A stretch of 64,000 bases of DNA from Verrucomicrobiota bacterium (GTDB taxonomy: Bacteria > Verrucomicrobiota > Verrucomicrobiia > Opitutales > Opitutaceae), in the NCBI GenBank assembly GCA_023399155.1, contig JAEWQP010000030.1:248001-312000 (forward strand), in the 5' to 3' direction. How positions within the stretch are numbered: the stretch's first letter is position 1; every line of letters starts with the position of its first letter. Of the stretch, positions 45,601 to 54,127 are shown piece after piece. Both the position numbers and the translations under genes were made by a program. Under the pieces are notes generated by a model. The model was not told the DNA's origin, searched no databases, and saw only the letters and a list, made by a program, of their open reading frames with translations.

Positions 45601-46373
45601 GGAATGGTGATCTCATCTTCAAGCGCCACGCGGCACCCACCGTCTGCGTCGCGTTGGCATCGCACGCGATGGCTGTCCGAGGATACGGTCCCGATGGGGA
45701 GACCGGTCACCTCGATATCGAACGCATACACGTGGCCCGCACCGACAATCGCGTCTCCGCTATGTGTTGGCAGATTGGAATCCGCAGATGGCGCACTCCC
45801 AGCCGGAAGGTATTTCATTCCGGTCACCATGGGAAAGCGGATCTCGATGGCATCGTCGCGGATCTCAAGTGGCTGGATGAAGCGCAAGACCGCGTGAACC
45901 GTCTGTCCGGGCAGGAAGTTCGCCACCGAAGTGGAGAATACCGTCGGGTCCTGCTTCTCAAGAAGTGCCGTGCGACGACCCTCGTTCCGAGCCGCCACGT
46001 ACTCCGCGCGGGCGGCGTACTTCTCACGCACGACGCTGATGAGCACCCGGTCCGGGAATCGCACCTCGAAGTGCGTCAACGTCGCCCCGGGCGGCAGGGG
46101 GTAGCGATAGATCGCCTCGAGGGCGGAGTCGCCATCGTTGGTGAACGTTTGGATCACCTCGGCCTCGAGCAGACCGGGCTTCACGTCGAGCACCACTTCG
46201 GTCGACTCCAGCGGAACGAACACCGGCGTGCCGGCATCATCCAGCGCGAAGCACGCGCCGCAGGCATAAGTTCCCGCCGCCTGCGGCGCGGCTCCGTTCT
46301 GGCCGTGCGTTCGCACGAAGGCTCCGACACTGACAACGAGGATGACGAGGCTGCGGACGAACGCGGATTTCAT
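42651..46373 (-). CDS. VIT - von Willebrand A - TonB-dependent receptor fusion
   Basis: 1240 residues with a signal peptide (FVRSLVILVVSVGAFVRTHG). About 40-170 is a VIT domain (EAEVIQTFTNDGDSALEAIYRYPLPPGA, then LLEKQDPTVFSTSVANFLPG). About 305-480 is a vWA domain with an intact MIDAS, DQSGSMS (D315, S317, S319) and LTDGD at 410-414. About 645-720 is the Opitutaceae-type TonB-receptor opening: VIVLSPFEVSAAEDTGY, SLAGSRLRTNLRDVGACVQV, FLEDIAASSMEEAL. From about 730 to the end the sequence alternates as outer-membrane beta-strands and closes with IDLTDNRLRPTRF and an aromatic-poor last strand. The barrel (~500 residues) is shorter than usual. VIT-vWA proteins are normally separate; joining them to a receptor barrel is unusual. 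It would face the periplasm/outer membrane. Confidence 0.85.
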   Translation of the reverse strand: MKSAFVRSLVILVVSVGAFVRTHGQNGAAPQAAGTYACGACFALDDAGTPVFVPLESTEVVLDVKPGLLEAEVIQTFTNDGDSALEAIYRYPLPPGATLTHFEVRFPDRVLISVVREKYAARAEYVAARNEGRRTALLEKQDPTVFSTSVANFLPGQTVHAVLRFIQPLEIRDDAIEIRFPMVTGMKYLPAGSAPSADSNLPTHSGDAIVGAGHVYAFDIEVTGLPIGTVSSDSHRVRCQRDADGGCRVALEDEITIPDRDFVLRIVPQLGADPVPTWVTQSTQTGNYGMLTVFPPSAAQSSDRAGPRDILFLVDQSGSMSGQRLENAKLGLAECLSRLRPQDRFQVVRFSTGYTFYSERWMPATHAEIAAARTWVLALGIDGGTELQKALRACLDAFERVDREQILIVLTDGDVGEEKALVTMVERRRRKVRVFPIGIGDAPNPFLITKLAACGQGQARFVADDRQIRRELTGMFTALDAPVMSDVSIQFLDGNGVEVPYQAFPETIPDVFPRAPVQTIVRIPEGTHHRLVLRGRVGQRDVTHMIGLAPRPLKGDGLEKLFGARVIGDLEDLLRRAETPEETDLIRAELLESALQFQLVTELTSRVAVDRAKLDEPAVRLVTVTVPQAPVGDQSATIDPNNPDVIVLSPFEVSAAEDTGYTSTSSLAGSRLRTNLRDVGACVQVVNRQFLEDIAASSMEEALPYMMDLVSQPAAQGGQDSGLLDGLPIASVVAPVTVERISDKSFGLAWSGVQQRSAAFSPRRVVAGRVDTAGFASGSIEVSGAFGSDRSAAATALVSWDRARDDRWGAMLAGRKTWDRHQVRARAQARELAGYGRIRGASVNLGTELADGTAVELTLVAHRLDRDDPRQFRLASQSSEYDGLGFLNLDLLTAEVRSIDDVALQMLVAGRFQTVGVDHAWSAGGMWHRRDAAWEAETAAAGAAARRDQRRLEASDRMELIDGVLDLSLTFGATEYLMPEQTRARRSALRGSSELSLHLTREFALFGVVAQDEVLAAGPTGRYAVHGASLVPVTGGLEQHRGGQIGLRVDVLENRVIGHTAWFSEAVRGQSFREWAWERDHAASGPLWSDDGRMVRDPVSLATWRDYVRQGWIGAVDLNLLRELTATASWCVERSNDGPHRGGNRRASLLARYTFAAGALRGLELGLGVAYRNTMTFDDSYELRGGVRWDAMIGYTYDRHAPGATRVQINVIDLTDNRLRPTRFSVDRGRRIALSASRDL

Positions 46374-46599
46374 GACGGCTACGGTTCCTTTCTCAGCTGG
46401 GGTTGGTTCGGCGGGTTGAACGCAACGACTCTACCAGCCCGCGAATCCGATGTCGTCACGACCGGGTAAAACGTTGTCAGGCGTTCGTCACGACGTTGTC
46501 AGGACCCGGCCCCCGAGATCGTTCTGGTACGCGCATGCTCGGGGTTGCGGCTGTGGGTCAGGCAAACCCGCGCGAGAAGAACAACGAGCGTGGGCCGTG

Positions 46600-46950
46600 A
46601 AGCGGGAGAACGAGAACGAGCGGGAGAAAGAGGGCGGCATCCCCGCCCGATCACTTCTCGTCTCTAGCCCCCAGCCTCTCGCCTCTCGCCTGACGGGCGC
46701 TTCGCCCGGCTGCTCTCACCTCTCGCCTGACGGGCGCTTCGCCCGTCCTACCTTCGACTCTCGACGGTGGGCCCCGCCGAGATCACGGCAGGGAGAGCGC
46801 ACGAGCCTGTGGAGAAGGAGAAAGAGTAAGAGAACGAGAACGATTACGAGAAAGAAAACGAGCAGGAGAAAGAGGGCGGCATCCCCGCCCGATCCCATCT
46901 CGTCTCTAGCCCCTAGCCTCTTGCCTCTCGCCTGACGGGCGCTGCGCCCG
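46600..46950. repeat. purine microsatellites and gacgggc hairpins upstream of the VIT-vWA receptor
   Basis: Within the 46374-46952 gap are two polypurine tracts (gagaacgagaacgagcggga at 46607 on; gagaaggagaaagagtaaga through gagcaggagaaagagg, about 46813-46876), two tctctagcccc-agcctct tracts, and three copies of a GACGGGC-gcttc-GCCCGTC hairpin near 46692, 46729 and 46935 (the first arm pair imperfect, the last with gctgc loop). No gene. The receptor promoter should lie in 46374-46600. Confidence 0.8.
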
Positions 46951-46952
46951 TC

Positions 46953-47672
46953 CTACCCCACGTACTGATACCCGACGCCGTGGATCGTCTTGATCACCTG
47001 CGGGGAACGATCGGATTCGACCTTCTTGCGCACCTGAGCGACATGCTGGTCGAGTGTGCGGGTGGTACCCAGGTAGTCGATACCCCAGACCTCGTTGAGC
47101 AGCGCGTCGCGCGAGAGGACCTCGCCCTTCCGGCGGTGGAAGACCTCCAGAAGATGCAGCTCCTTCGCCGAGAGCACCTGGACCCTGCCGTCGCGCGTGG
47201 CGGTGAACCGTTTCCGGTCAATCACCGCCGTGCCGAACGGGAACGTGTCCGTCGCCGGCTTTGCGTCGAGGTGACCCTCGAGCGCTGATCCCGCGATATC
47301 CGCGCGGCGAAAAGCAGCGTGGATCCGTGCCAGCAGTTCGCGCTGGCCGAACGGCTTGGTCACGTAATCGTCCGCACCGAGCTCGAGCCCGAGCACCTTG
47401 TCGATCTCCTCGCCCTTTGCAGTGAGCATCACGACCGGCACGCGCCGGTCCTTGTCCCGGATGCGCCGACACACGTCGTAGCCGTTCATCACCGGGAGCA
47501 TGATGTCCAGCAGCACCAGATCATAGGAACCCGCCGTGAACAGGCGCACCGCTTCCGCGCCGTCGGCCGCCGGCATCGCGGCGTGGCCGTCCGCCTCGAT
47601 GGCCTCGATGAGCGCCTCGCGGATGGCGGCATCGTCCTCGACGATCAGGACCTTTCGCTTGTGGAGTGTCAT
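46953..47672 (-). CDS. OmpR/PhoB-family response regulator
   Basis: 239 residues. The receiver domain has the acidic pocket VEDD (11-14), phosphoacceptor D56 in LLDIMLP and the Lys in YVTKPFG. The C-terminal winged helix (LSAKELHLLEVFHRRKGEVLSRDALLNEVWG, then TRTLDQHVAQVRKKVE, IKTIHGVGYQYV) is the DNA-binding type of PhoB. Its ATG overlaps the kinase stop by four bases, so kinase and regulator are a cognate pair. The next gene on the strand is the VIT-vWA receptor, a plausible target. Confidence 0.96.
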   Translation of the reverse strand: MTLHKRKVLIVEDDAAIREALIEAIEADGHAAMPAADGAEAVRLFTAGSYDLVLLDIMLPVMNGYDVCRRIRDKDRRVPVVMLTAKGEEIDKVLGLELGADDYVTKPFGQRELLARIHAAFRRADIAGSALEGHLDAKPATDTFPFGTAVIDRKRFTATRDGRVQVLSAKELHLLEVFHRRKGEVLSRDALLNEVWGIDYLGTTRTLDQHVAQVRKKVESDRSPQVIKTIHGVGYQYVG

Positions 47673-49306
47673 GGATTTCGGGGTACAGGGATTCGGAACT
47701 CAAAATTGCAGCCCGGACCGGCGGAGGTCAGCCGCAGGTCGCAGCCGGCGCTGCGCATCATCCCGCGGGCGATGCTCAGCCCGAGCCCGAGCCCAGGCGC
47801 CTTGGAGGTGAGCGCGCGGTCGCCGCCCTGGGTGAACGGCTCAAACACCGAGCCGCGCTGGCCGGCGGCTATGCCCGGTCCGTCGTCCGACACGCGCACG
47901 AGCACCGCGCCTCCGGCTTGAGCAACCGAGACTCTCACGACCCCGCCCTCGCGGGCATACTTGGCCGCGTTGTCGAGCAGGTTGATCAAAGCCTGCTTAA
48001 GGGCGCCGACATCGGTCATGCCCGGGCAATCGCCGGGCGGGATATCCACCTCGAGCCGCATGTGCGCGTCGCGAAGGAGCCCCGCCTGCTCCTCCAGCGT
48101 CTCGCGCACGACCGCCGAGACATCCACCACCTCGACCGTGACAGCCGCCTTGCCACGGGCCAGGGCGTTGAATGCGAGCAGGCGCTCGATAAGACCGGCG
48201 AGACGCTGGCTCTCCCGGCTGATCGTACCCGCAAACTTCAGACGCTTCTCCTCCGCGAGCCCGGGCGCGGCGAGCATGTCGGCAAACATGCGGATGGAGG
48301 TGAGCGGTGTCCTCAACTCGTGGGACACCTGCGAGACGAACGTGGTCTTGCGCTCCGCGTCGCGCGCCTCGCGGCGCGAGTAGATCCCGAGCAGACCGGC
48401 GCCGATCACGAACAGTGCCGCAAGGAGCGCGACGGCGGTGATGGAGAGCTGCACGCGCGTCTGGCGCGCCGCCAGTGCTGTCCCGGGCGTCACGGACAAC
48501 CGATGCGCCGGGAAATCCTCGAGCTCCGCCTGCAGCCCCGGTCCGTTCGACGCACCCGACGCTACAGGCTCGAACGCCACGCTCACGAGTTCCGTGTCGG
48601 AAAATGCCGGCTGCATCTCGGCGGCCAGGACGGCCACGTCCACGAAGCATCCCCGCACGGGTGCGTCGGGCCCGGGCCGATACCAGATCACCCACGGCGC
48701 ACGGGCATCGTCCCGCCGGGCCGCCCAGCCCGCCCATGGATCCACGGGCCGTCCCGCATACGCCAGCACATCGAGATTTTCCGCCTGGTAGCGCGCTTCG
48801 CGTTCCGGGAAATCAGGATTGTCCTGCGTGCGCACATACGACGCGCGCCAGGAACCCACGGCGTCCATCTGGCCCTGAATCGAGGCTGGATGCTCGCCAC
48901 GCCAGGCCGAAAACTGTTCCCAGAGGCTCACGAGCGCCTCCTCCGCGGGCAGCGGCTGCGAACCGGACCCGAAAATCTCCAGACCCCGGACCGGATCCCA
49001 CTGGAATGTCCCCGAGATCGCGGGTTCGCCCTCGTCCCACCGGCGCAGCGTGCGTGCGAGTCCGTCGGCGTGAAAGCCCGCGAGCGCGACCGTAATCGAT
49101 CGACGGATACGATCTGCGATCTCCGTCACCTGGGTGCGGGCACGCGCCATCTCATCGCGCAACACCCGCTGTTCCTGGTCGACGAGTCCGGCCTGCACGG
49201 TCGCATGGAGCACGCCCACCGCCAGTGCCGTCGCTGCCGCGGCAGCCGCGAAGAGCGACCAGAAGACCGCGAGGCGTATGCGACTGCTGCGGGTGAACGA
49301 GATCAC
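47669..49306 (-). CDS. membrane sensor histidine kinase
   Basis: 545 residues. Membrane spans at about 11-33 and 285-305 enclose a ~250-residue extracytoplasmic sensor domain. HisKA follows with H329 in FVSQVSHELRTPLTSIRMFADML, then N-box LINLLDNAAKYA, G1 VSDDGPGI and G2 GLGLGLSIARGM of the ATPase. It autophosphorylates and passes phosphate to the overlapping response regulator. Its start overlaps the stop of the vWA gene by four bases, implying that the vWA protein takes part in sensing. Confidence 0.96.
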   Translation of the reverse strand: MISFTRSSRIRLAVFWSLFAAAAAATALAVGVLHATVQAGLVDQEQRVLRDEMARARTQVTEIADRIRRSITVALAGFHADGLARTLRRWDEGEPAISGTFQWDPVRGLEIFGSGSQPLPAEEALVSLWEQFSAWRGEHPASIQGQMDAVGSWRASYVRTQDNPDFPEREARYQAENLDVLAYAGRPVDPWAGWAARRDDARAPWVIWYRPGPDAPVRGCFVDVAVLAAEMQPAFSDTELVSVAFEPVASGASNGPGLQAELEDFPAHRLSVTPGTALAARQTRVQLSITAVALLAALFVIGAGLLGIYSRREARDAERKTTFVSQVSHELRTPLTSIRMFADMLAAPGLAEEKRLKFAGTISRESQRLAGLIERLLAFNALARGKAAVTVEVVDVSAVVRETLEEQAGLLRDAHMRLEVDIPPGDCPGMTDVGALKQALINLLDNAAKYAREGGVVRVSVAQAGGAVLVRVSDDGPGIAAGQRGSVFEPFTQGGDRALTSKAPGLGLGLSIARGMMRSAGCDLRLTSAGPGCNFEFRIPVPRNP

Positions 49307-50742
49307 GGGCGCGCGACCGGCGGCTCCTCCCCGGGCACCGGCATCTCAAACCGGTTGAAGAGCCCCGACCGCAGGATCTTGCGATCGACGGCCGACATCC
49401 CGCGCACCTGGACCTCGGCGAGGTAGGCGTCGAACTGCGCAGCCATCGTAGCGATCTGCGGATCGCGGGGCACGTTGTTGATGTCGAGCAACTGCGCGCG
49501 CGCGCGCCGCAGTTCGCGCACGGCCCGGCGGGGATCGCCGGAGTCAAGTTTCTCGATCGCATCCTGCAACCCCTCGGTTGCCAGCGCGGCGGCAGCGGCC
49601 TGGTAGACACGGAGGTTGAACGTCTCCACGACATCGCGGGAATCGAGACTGAATCGAATCGTGATTCCCTGGCTGAGCTCACGCGGCTCGCCGCTGACCG
49701 GGTCCGTCCAGCGCAGCCGGGCGCGCACGAGATCGCGCTGGATCCCGATCGTGGCGAAGGCGGAGAGTTCGCCCGAGGCGACCACGCTGAGGCTCTGTCC
49801 CTCGAGCAGCCGTGGGTAACGGGCCGTGACGGTGTTGCGGTGCACACGGGCGGCGGGCGCACCGTAGGCCGCGACCCGGTCGCACACCGGCCGGAACTCA
49901 ATGGTCAGGATCGCATCGCGCGCGACGATGGCCCGCGCCGGCGCGACTTCCGCGCGCACCATCTCGTCCAGTTCCTCCGGACTGGTCGCGAACCGAAAGC
50001 GTCCGCTACCCGCTCGCGCGATCTCCGCGAGCACATCCTCCTCGAACTCGTCGCCGAGGCCGATCGTCGACACGGTCAGGCCATCCCGCACGAACGACTC
50101 CACCAGGCGAACGAAATCCTCCCGCTCCCGCGGCCCCTTTGTGGAGGGGCCGTCGGTGACCAGGATCAACTGGTTGATCGAGCCGGCGTCGGCGAAACGC
50201 CGCCCCTGGGCCGCGCCCTGGCTGAGTCCCTCGTAGAGCGCCGCGCCACCCACCGCCTCGAACGGCGACAGCGCCGCCAGGGCCGCACGCGCCTGCTCAA
50301 CGCGTTGAGCCTCGAGCACCGTCTCGACTTCCGAGCCGAACAGGACGATCGAGACAATGTCGCGTTCTCCCAGGGTCCCGAGCGCGCCGGCGACTGCCTC
50401 GCGCAACGCGTTGATCCGGTCGCCGTCCATGGAGCCGGAGCGATCGAGAACGAAAACGATGTTGCGCAAGGGCACCGAGGGCGTGCTCGTGCCCGCCGGA
50501 GCCGCCGGCGTCACTCCCGGCTCCGAGTGCGTCGCCGTGGAGATTCTTGCCTCAACGAAGATTTCGTTGTCCGCACCTTCGCGGTAGAAACGCTGCGCAG
50601 CCTCAGCCTCGAGCTCGATGGATGCCGCGGCAACGAGTCGGATAGCGAAAAACGCCCACACCGCCAGAAAGCCCCAGGTGCGGACGGGACGCAGGCCGGG
50701 CCGCCGCGACGGGAGGGCTGATTGTGGAATCACGCAGGACAT
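49303..50742 (-). CDS. exported von Willebrand A domain protein
   Basis: 479 residues from ATG 50742; an in-frame ATG at 50790 is possible. The N-terminus has a hydrophobic signal/anchor (WGFLAVWAFFAIRLVAAAS). The vWA domain has a complete MIDAS: VLDRSGSMDG, the threonine-bearing loop and LILVTDGPSTKG. The C-terminal part is a beta-rich segment followed by a helical region (EGLQDAIEKLDSGDPRRAVRELRRARAQLL). It is first in a three-gene unit with the kinase and regulator, all linked by 4-base overlaps. It may be a periplasmic ligand-binding sensor for the kinase. Confidence 0.88.
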   Translation of the reverse strand: MSCVIPQSALPSRRPGLRPVRTWGFLAVWAFFAIRLVAAASIELEAEAAQRFYREGADNEIFVEARISTATHSEPGVTPAAPAGTSTPSVPLRNIVFVLDRSGSMDGDRINALREAVAGALGTLGERDIVSIVLFGSEVETVLEAQRVEQARAALAALSPFEAVGGAALYEGLSQGAAQGRRFADAGSINQLILVTDGPSTKGPREREDFVRLVESFVRDGLTVSTIGLGDEFEEDVLAEIARAGSGRFRFATSPEELDEMVRAEVAPARAIVARDAILTIEFRPVCDRVAAYGAPAARVHRNTVTARYPRLLEGQSLSVVASGELSAFATIGIQRDLVRARLRWTDPVSGEPRELSQGITIRFSLDSRDVVETFNLRVYQAAAAALATEGLQDAIEKLDSGDPRRAVRELRRARAQLLDINNVPRDPQIATMAAQFDAYLAEVQVRGMSAVDRKILRSGLFNRFEMPVPGEEPPVARP

Positions 50743-51011
50743 CAGGTGCAACACCACGTTTCTACACCAAACACCGTTCCCATGGGTCATGGCGATGTAA
50801 GAGTTTGTCAGCGATTTGTCAGAGCCGCACGGCCCGGCCGGACGTTGAGGAGACGTCGCCGATCCATCGACAGCGCGCACGGGAGGCCCGGCCGGGGGCC
50901 CGGGCACGAATCGCAGGATGCGAGCGGGCGAGGTTCGCCCCGGTGCGTCGGCGGCGAGGCATCAGGCTCGCCCGCGCGAGGCCCACGCGTTTCAGTGCCG
51001 GACAGGTCTTC

Positions 51012-51683
51012 ATGAATCTCCGCCGCGTCCTCCGCCTCAGCCTGCTGGTCTTCGCCGTAAGCGTCCTCGTGTGCCTTCCGTTCCTGGTGTTTGGCGAGGA
51101 GGCGTTCACACCGGTGCTCGAGCATCTGCGCCAACACACGGCCTGGCTGGCCGCGGCCGCGATCGCCCTGCTCGCCCTCGACGCGATCCTCCCCGTGCCA
51201 TCCGCGTGGGTGCTCATTCTTCTCGCACTCGAGGGCGGATTGCCGCTCGGGATCATCGGCGGCTCCTTCGGCCTGTGTGCAGGCGTGCTGGTCTCGACGT
51301 GGATCGGACGCGCCGCCATCGGACGCCTTGCGCCTCGCTTCGTGCCCGAAGCGGAGATCACGAGGCTCCGGGAGTCGATCCTCCGGCACACAACGCTGAC
51401 GCTGGCATGCATGCGCAGTGTTCCGGTGCTTGCGGAAACCTCCGTCATGATCGCCGCCGCTGCGGGCGTATCGACGTGGCGGATCTTTCTTGCGACCCTC
51501 TTCCCGAACATCGCCATCGCGACGGTGTATGCCGTCGCCGCAAGCGATTCGATCCTGACGGCCAGCATCGCCTTCGTCGCCACCATCGGCAGCTCGTATT
51601 TGTTCTGGCGTCTCTTCGAGGCTTTCCCGTCCAACCGGGCGGGTCCATCCCGCCCTTCCGGCCATACCGATCCTGCTGCATAA
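51012..51683 (+). CDS. DedA/VTT-type membrane protein
   Basis: 223 residues from ATG 51012. Five or so hydrophobic spans, with the VTT/SNARE-associated pattern PVPSAWVLILLALEGGLPLGIIGGSFGLCAGVLVSTWIGR and the helical hairpin re-entering motif ACMRSVPVLAETSVMIAAAAGVSTWRIFLATLFPN, where Arg and Glu are the conserved charged pair. DedA-family proteins are thought to move phospholipids or support the proton gradient; the precise role here is unknown. Confidence 0.83.
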   Translation: MNLRRVLRLSLLVFAVSVLVCLPFLVFGEEAFTPVLEHLRQHTAWLAAAAIALLALDAILPVPSAWVLILLALEGGLPLGIIGGSFGLCAGVLVSTWIGRAAIGRLAPRFVPEAEITRLRESILRHTTLTLACMRSVPVLAETSVMIAAAAGVSTWRIFLATLFPNIAIATVYAVAASDSILTASIAFVATIGSSYLFWRLFEAFPSNRAGPSRPSGHTDPAA

Positions 51684-51725
51684 TCCACTCGCGAAACGCG
51701 CGTCGCACGGCGGAATCAGACGGAA

Positions 51726-52661
51726 ATGAACGCGGTGCTCGTGCGCGATCTTGAGAAACGCTACGGCACAACCGTCGCCGTGAGCGGTATCTCGTTCGAG
51801 GTGGCCCGCGGAGAAGTGTTCGGCCTGCTCGGCCCGAACGGGGCTGGCAAGACCAGCACGCTCGAATGCCTGCTCGGCTTGCGGCAGGCCGAGGCCGGAG
51901 ACATCGAGATTCACGGCGTCGATGTGCGGCGTCATCCCGCCCGTGCCCGCCGGCACCTCGGCGCGGTCCTCCAAACCACGACGCTCCAGGATCGCATCAC
52001 GCCGCGCGAGGCCCTGCGGCTTTTTGCGTCGCTCCACGGCTGCGCGCCCGGCCGGGCCGACCAACTCATCGCGGAGGTCGCACTGGTCGACAAGGCGGAC
52101 GCGCCGTTCCAAACGCTCTCCGGCGGGCAACGACAGCGCCTCGCACTCGCGCTTGCCTTCGTGCACGAGCCCCGCGTCCTCGTGCTCGACGAGCCCACCG
52201 CCGGCCTGGATCCGGCGGCCCGCCGCGATCTTCACGACCGCATCCTGCGCCGGCGCGAGGCGGGCTGCGCCGTGCTTCTGAGCACGCACGACATGGCGGA
52301 AGCCCAGCGACTCTGCGATCGGCTCGCGATCCTCGATCGCGGACGGATCGTCGCCTGCGGACAACCCGGCGACCTGATCACGCAGTCCGGTGCGCTGGCA
52401 TCGGTTCGACTCAGGGCGGTGCCGCGCCCCGGGCCGGAATGCTTTGCCGACATCGCCGGCGTGAGCGCCTGCACGCTTTCCGGCGACGAACTCGTGATCC
52501 ACACGTCGGATACATCCGGCACGCTCGCGGCCGTGACGCGTGTCCTCGCCTCCGGCGGGTTCGCTGTCCAGGAGCTGCGTGTTACCGCGCCGACGCTCGA
52601 GGACGCCTTTCTCCGCCTCACGGGCAGGCCGCTGCATGACGCAGAGGAGGTTCGCGCATGA
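51726..52661 (+). CDS. ABC transporter ATP-binding subunit
   Basis: 311 residues. Walker A GPNGAGKTS (36-44), Q-loop LGAVLQTTTL, signature LSGGQRQRLALAL, Walker B VLVLDEPTAGLDP and switch His in LLSTHDMAEA are all intact. The C-terminal ~80 residues form the usual regulatory extension of ABC-2-type exporters. It pairs with the permease whose ATG overlaps its stop by four bases. Substrate unknown, probably a drug, lipid or polysaccharide. Confidence 0.96.
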   Translation: MNAVLVRDLEKRYGTTVAVSGISFEVARGEVFGLLGPNGAGKTSTLECLLGLRQAEAGDIEIHGVDVRRHPARARRHLGAVLQTTTLQDRITPREALRLFASLHGCAPGRADQLIAEVALVDKADAPFQTLSGGQRQRLALALAFVHEPRVLVLDEPTAGLDPAARRDLHDRILRRREAGCAVLLSTHDMAEAQRLCDRLAILDRGRIVACGQPGDLITQSGALASVRLRAVPRPGPECFADIAGVSACTLSGDELVIHTSDTSGTLAAVTRVLASGGFAVQELRVTAPTLEDAFLRLTGRPLHDAEEVRA

Positions 52662-54001
52662 TCGGCGGGCTTCTTCGCTACACGCTGCTCTCGCTGCGCC
52701 TCAATTTCCGGAGCCGCCAGGCGATCGTCTACGGTTACCTCGTTCCGCTGTTCTTCCTGCTGGCCTTCGGCAGTGTCTTTCGCGGGGGCGAACCGCTGCT
52801 GCTCGGGCAGATGGGGCAGTTGCTCACCATCACCATCCTGGGCGGCGCTTGCTTCGGTCTTCCCACCGGGCTCGTCGCCGAACGCGAGCGCGGCATGTGG
52901 CGCCACTACCGGCTCACGCCCATGCCCCTGCCGGCGCTGCTCGCCGGCACACTGGTCGCTCGCGTGGTGATCGTGGCCGGTGCGGTGCTGTTGCAGATCG
53001 TGCTCGCCCACTGGATCTACGGCACGCCGTGGCCGCGGCACGGGCTACAACTGGCAGGCGCGTTTCTGCTCGTGGCGGGGGCGTTTCTCGGACTCGGGTT
53101 GGTTGTGGCCGGGCTGGCCCGCGACGTGCCGGCCGTGCAGGCGATCGGGCAATGCCTGTTCCTCCCGATGATCATGATCGGCGGCGTCGGCGTACCGCTC
53201 GTCGCCTTGCCGGAGTGGGCGCAACGGCTCGCCAGCTTCATGCCCGGTCGCTACGCCGTCGAGGTGCTGCAGCCGTGTTTCAATCACCCCTATGGTTTGC
53301 AGCAGGCGGGATTTTCCATCGCCATGCTTGGCTTCATCGGCGCGGCGTCGGCGGTCGCCGGCGTCCGTCTCTTCCGCTGGGATGCCGCCCAACGGCTGGG
53401 TCGGCGCGACCTCGGCTGGACGGCGTCGGCCTTCGCCGCCTGGATCGCGGCGGGCGCGGTGGCTGTGTCCGTCGGTCACATCCGCCCCGTCACGCTGATC
53501 GGCGATGCGGCTTTCGCCGGGATCGATGAGGCCGCGATCGAGCGGATCAGCTTCGAGGGTCTGCCGCCCGACGACGGCATCTACGCACCGCTCGCTCCAG
53601 CGGGCCGCCAGGTGCGGCTGACCGCGCGTATCCAGGAACTGGTTCGCCATCTCGACACGTGGCCGAAGGCCCGCACCGACGACATCGGGCAGAATGTGCG
53701 CAATCTCCTGAGCGTCGCGGCCATCGCCGACATCGGCCAGGAGATGGCCGAGCCCGACATCGCGCGAGCGGTGTTCACCCGGCTTCGCAGCCAGTTCGAG
53801 GAACGCGATCTGCGCCGCGCGCTCGCGTGGGTGATCCTGCACCCCGAGGCGGGGGACGTCGTCATCGCCGCCCCAGAACTGGGCCTGCGCGGCGAAATGA
53901 GCCCGGCCATCGTGCGCGAGCGCAGCGCCTGGTATGCGAAGAAGTTTCTCGGACGCCTTGTGGGTGCGATCGAGGATGCGCCGGTCGAGGATAAGACGTG
54001 A
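52658..54001 (+). CDS. ABC-2-type permease with unusual C-terminal domain
   Basis: 447 residues. Residues 1-255 give the six-span ABC-2 permease (IVYGYLVPLFFLLAFGSVF, LTITILGGACFGLPTGLVAERERGMWRHYRLTPMPL, CLFLPMIMIGGVGVPLVALPEWAQ). After one more span near 265-280 (TASAFAAWIAAGAVAVSVG) there is an extra ~150-residue soluble part (DEAAIERISFEGLPPDDGIY, RTDDIGQNVRNLLSVAAIADIG) that ordinary ABC-2 permeases lack. The extension resembles a haem- or cytochrome-associated c-type subunit region in no obvious way; I leave it unassigned. Confidence 0.9.
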   Translation: MIGGLLRYTLLSLRLNFRSRQAIVYGYLVPLFFLLAFGSVFRGGEPLLLGQMGQLLTITILGGACFGLPTGLVAERERGMWRHYRLTPMPLPALLAGTLVARVVIVAGAVLLQIVLAHWIYGTPWPRHGLQLAGAFLLVAGAFLGLGLVVAGLARDVPAVQAIGQCLFLPMIMIGGVGVPLVALPEWAQRLASFMPGRYAVEVLQPCFNHPYGLQQAGFSIAMLGFIGAASAVAGVRLFRWDAAQRLGRRDLGWTASAFAAWIAAGAVAVSVGHIRPVTLIGDAAFAGIDEAAIERISFEGLPPDDGIYAPLAPAGRQVRLTARIQELVRHLDTWPKARTDDIGQNVRNLLSVAAIADIGQEMAEPDIARAVFTRLRSQFEERDLRRALAWVILHPEAGDVVIAAPELGLRGEMSPAIVRERSAWYAKKFLGRLVGAIEDAPVEDKT

Positions 54002-54127
54002 GCGCAGGGCCCGCCGCCTGCGGTGATCAACGCCGCATTGCAGGCGGTCGCAGGCAGCCGATGGACGCGTGCCGCGGGCCGAGCATGCGCGGGTGGAACT
54101 CAAGGAAAGCTTGTGCGCGACGCGTAT

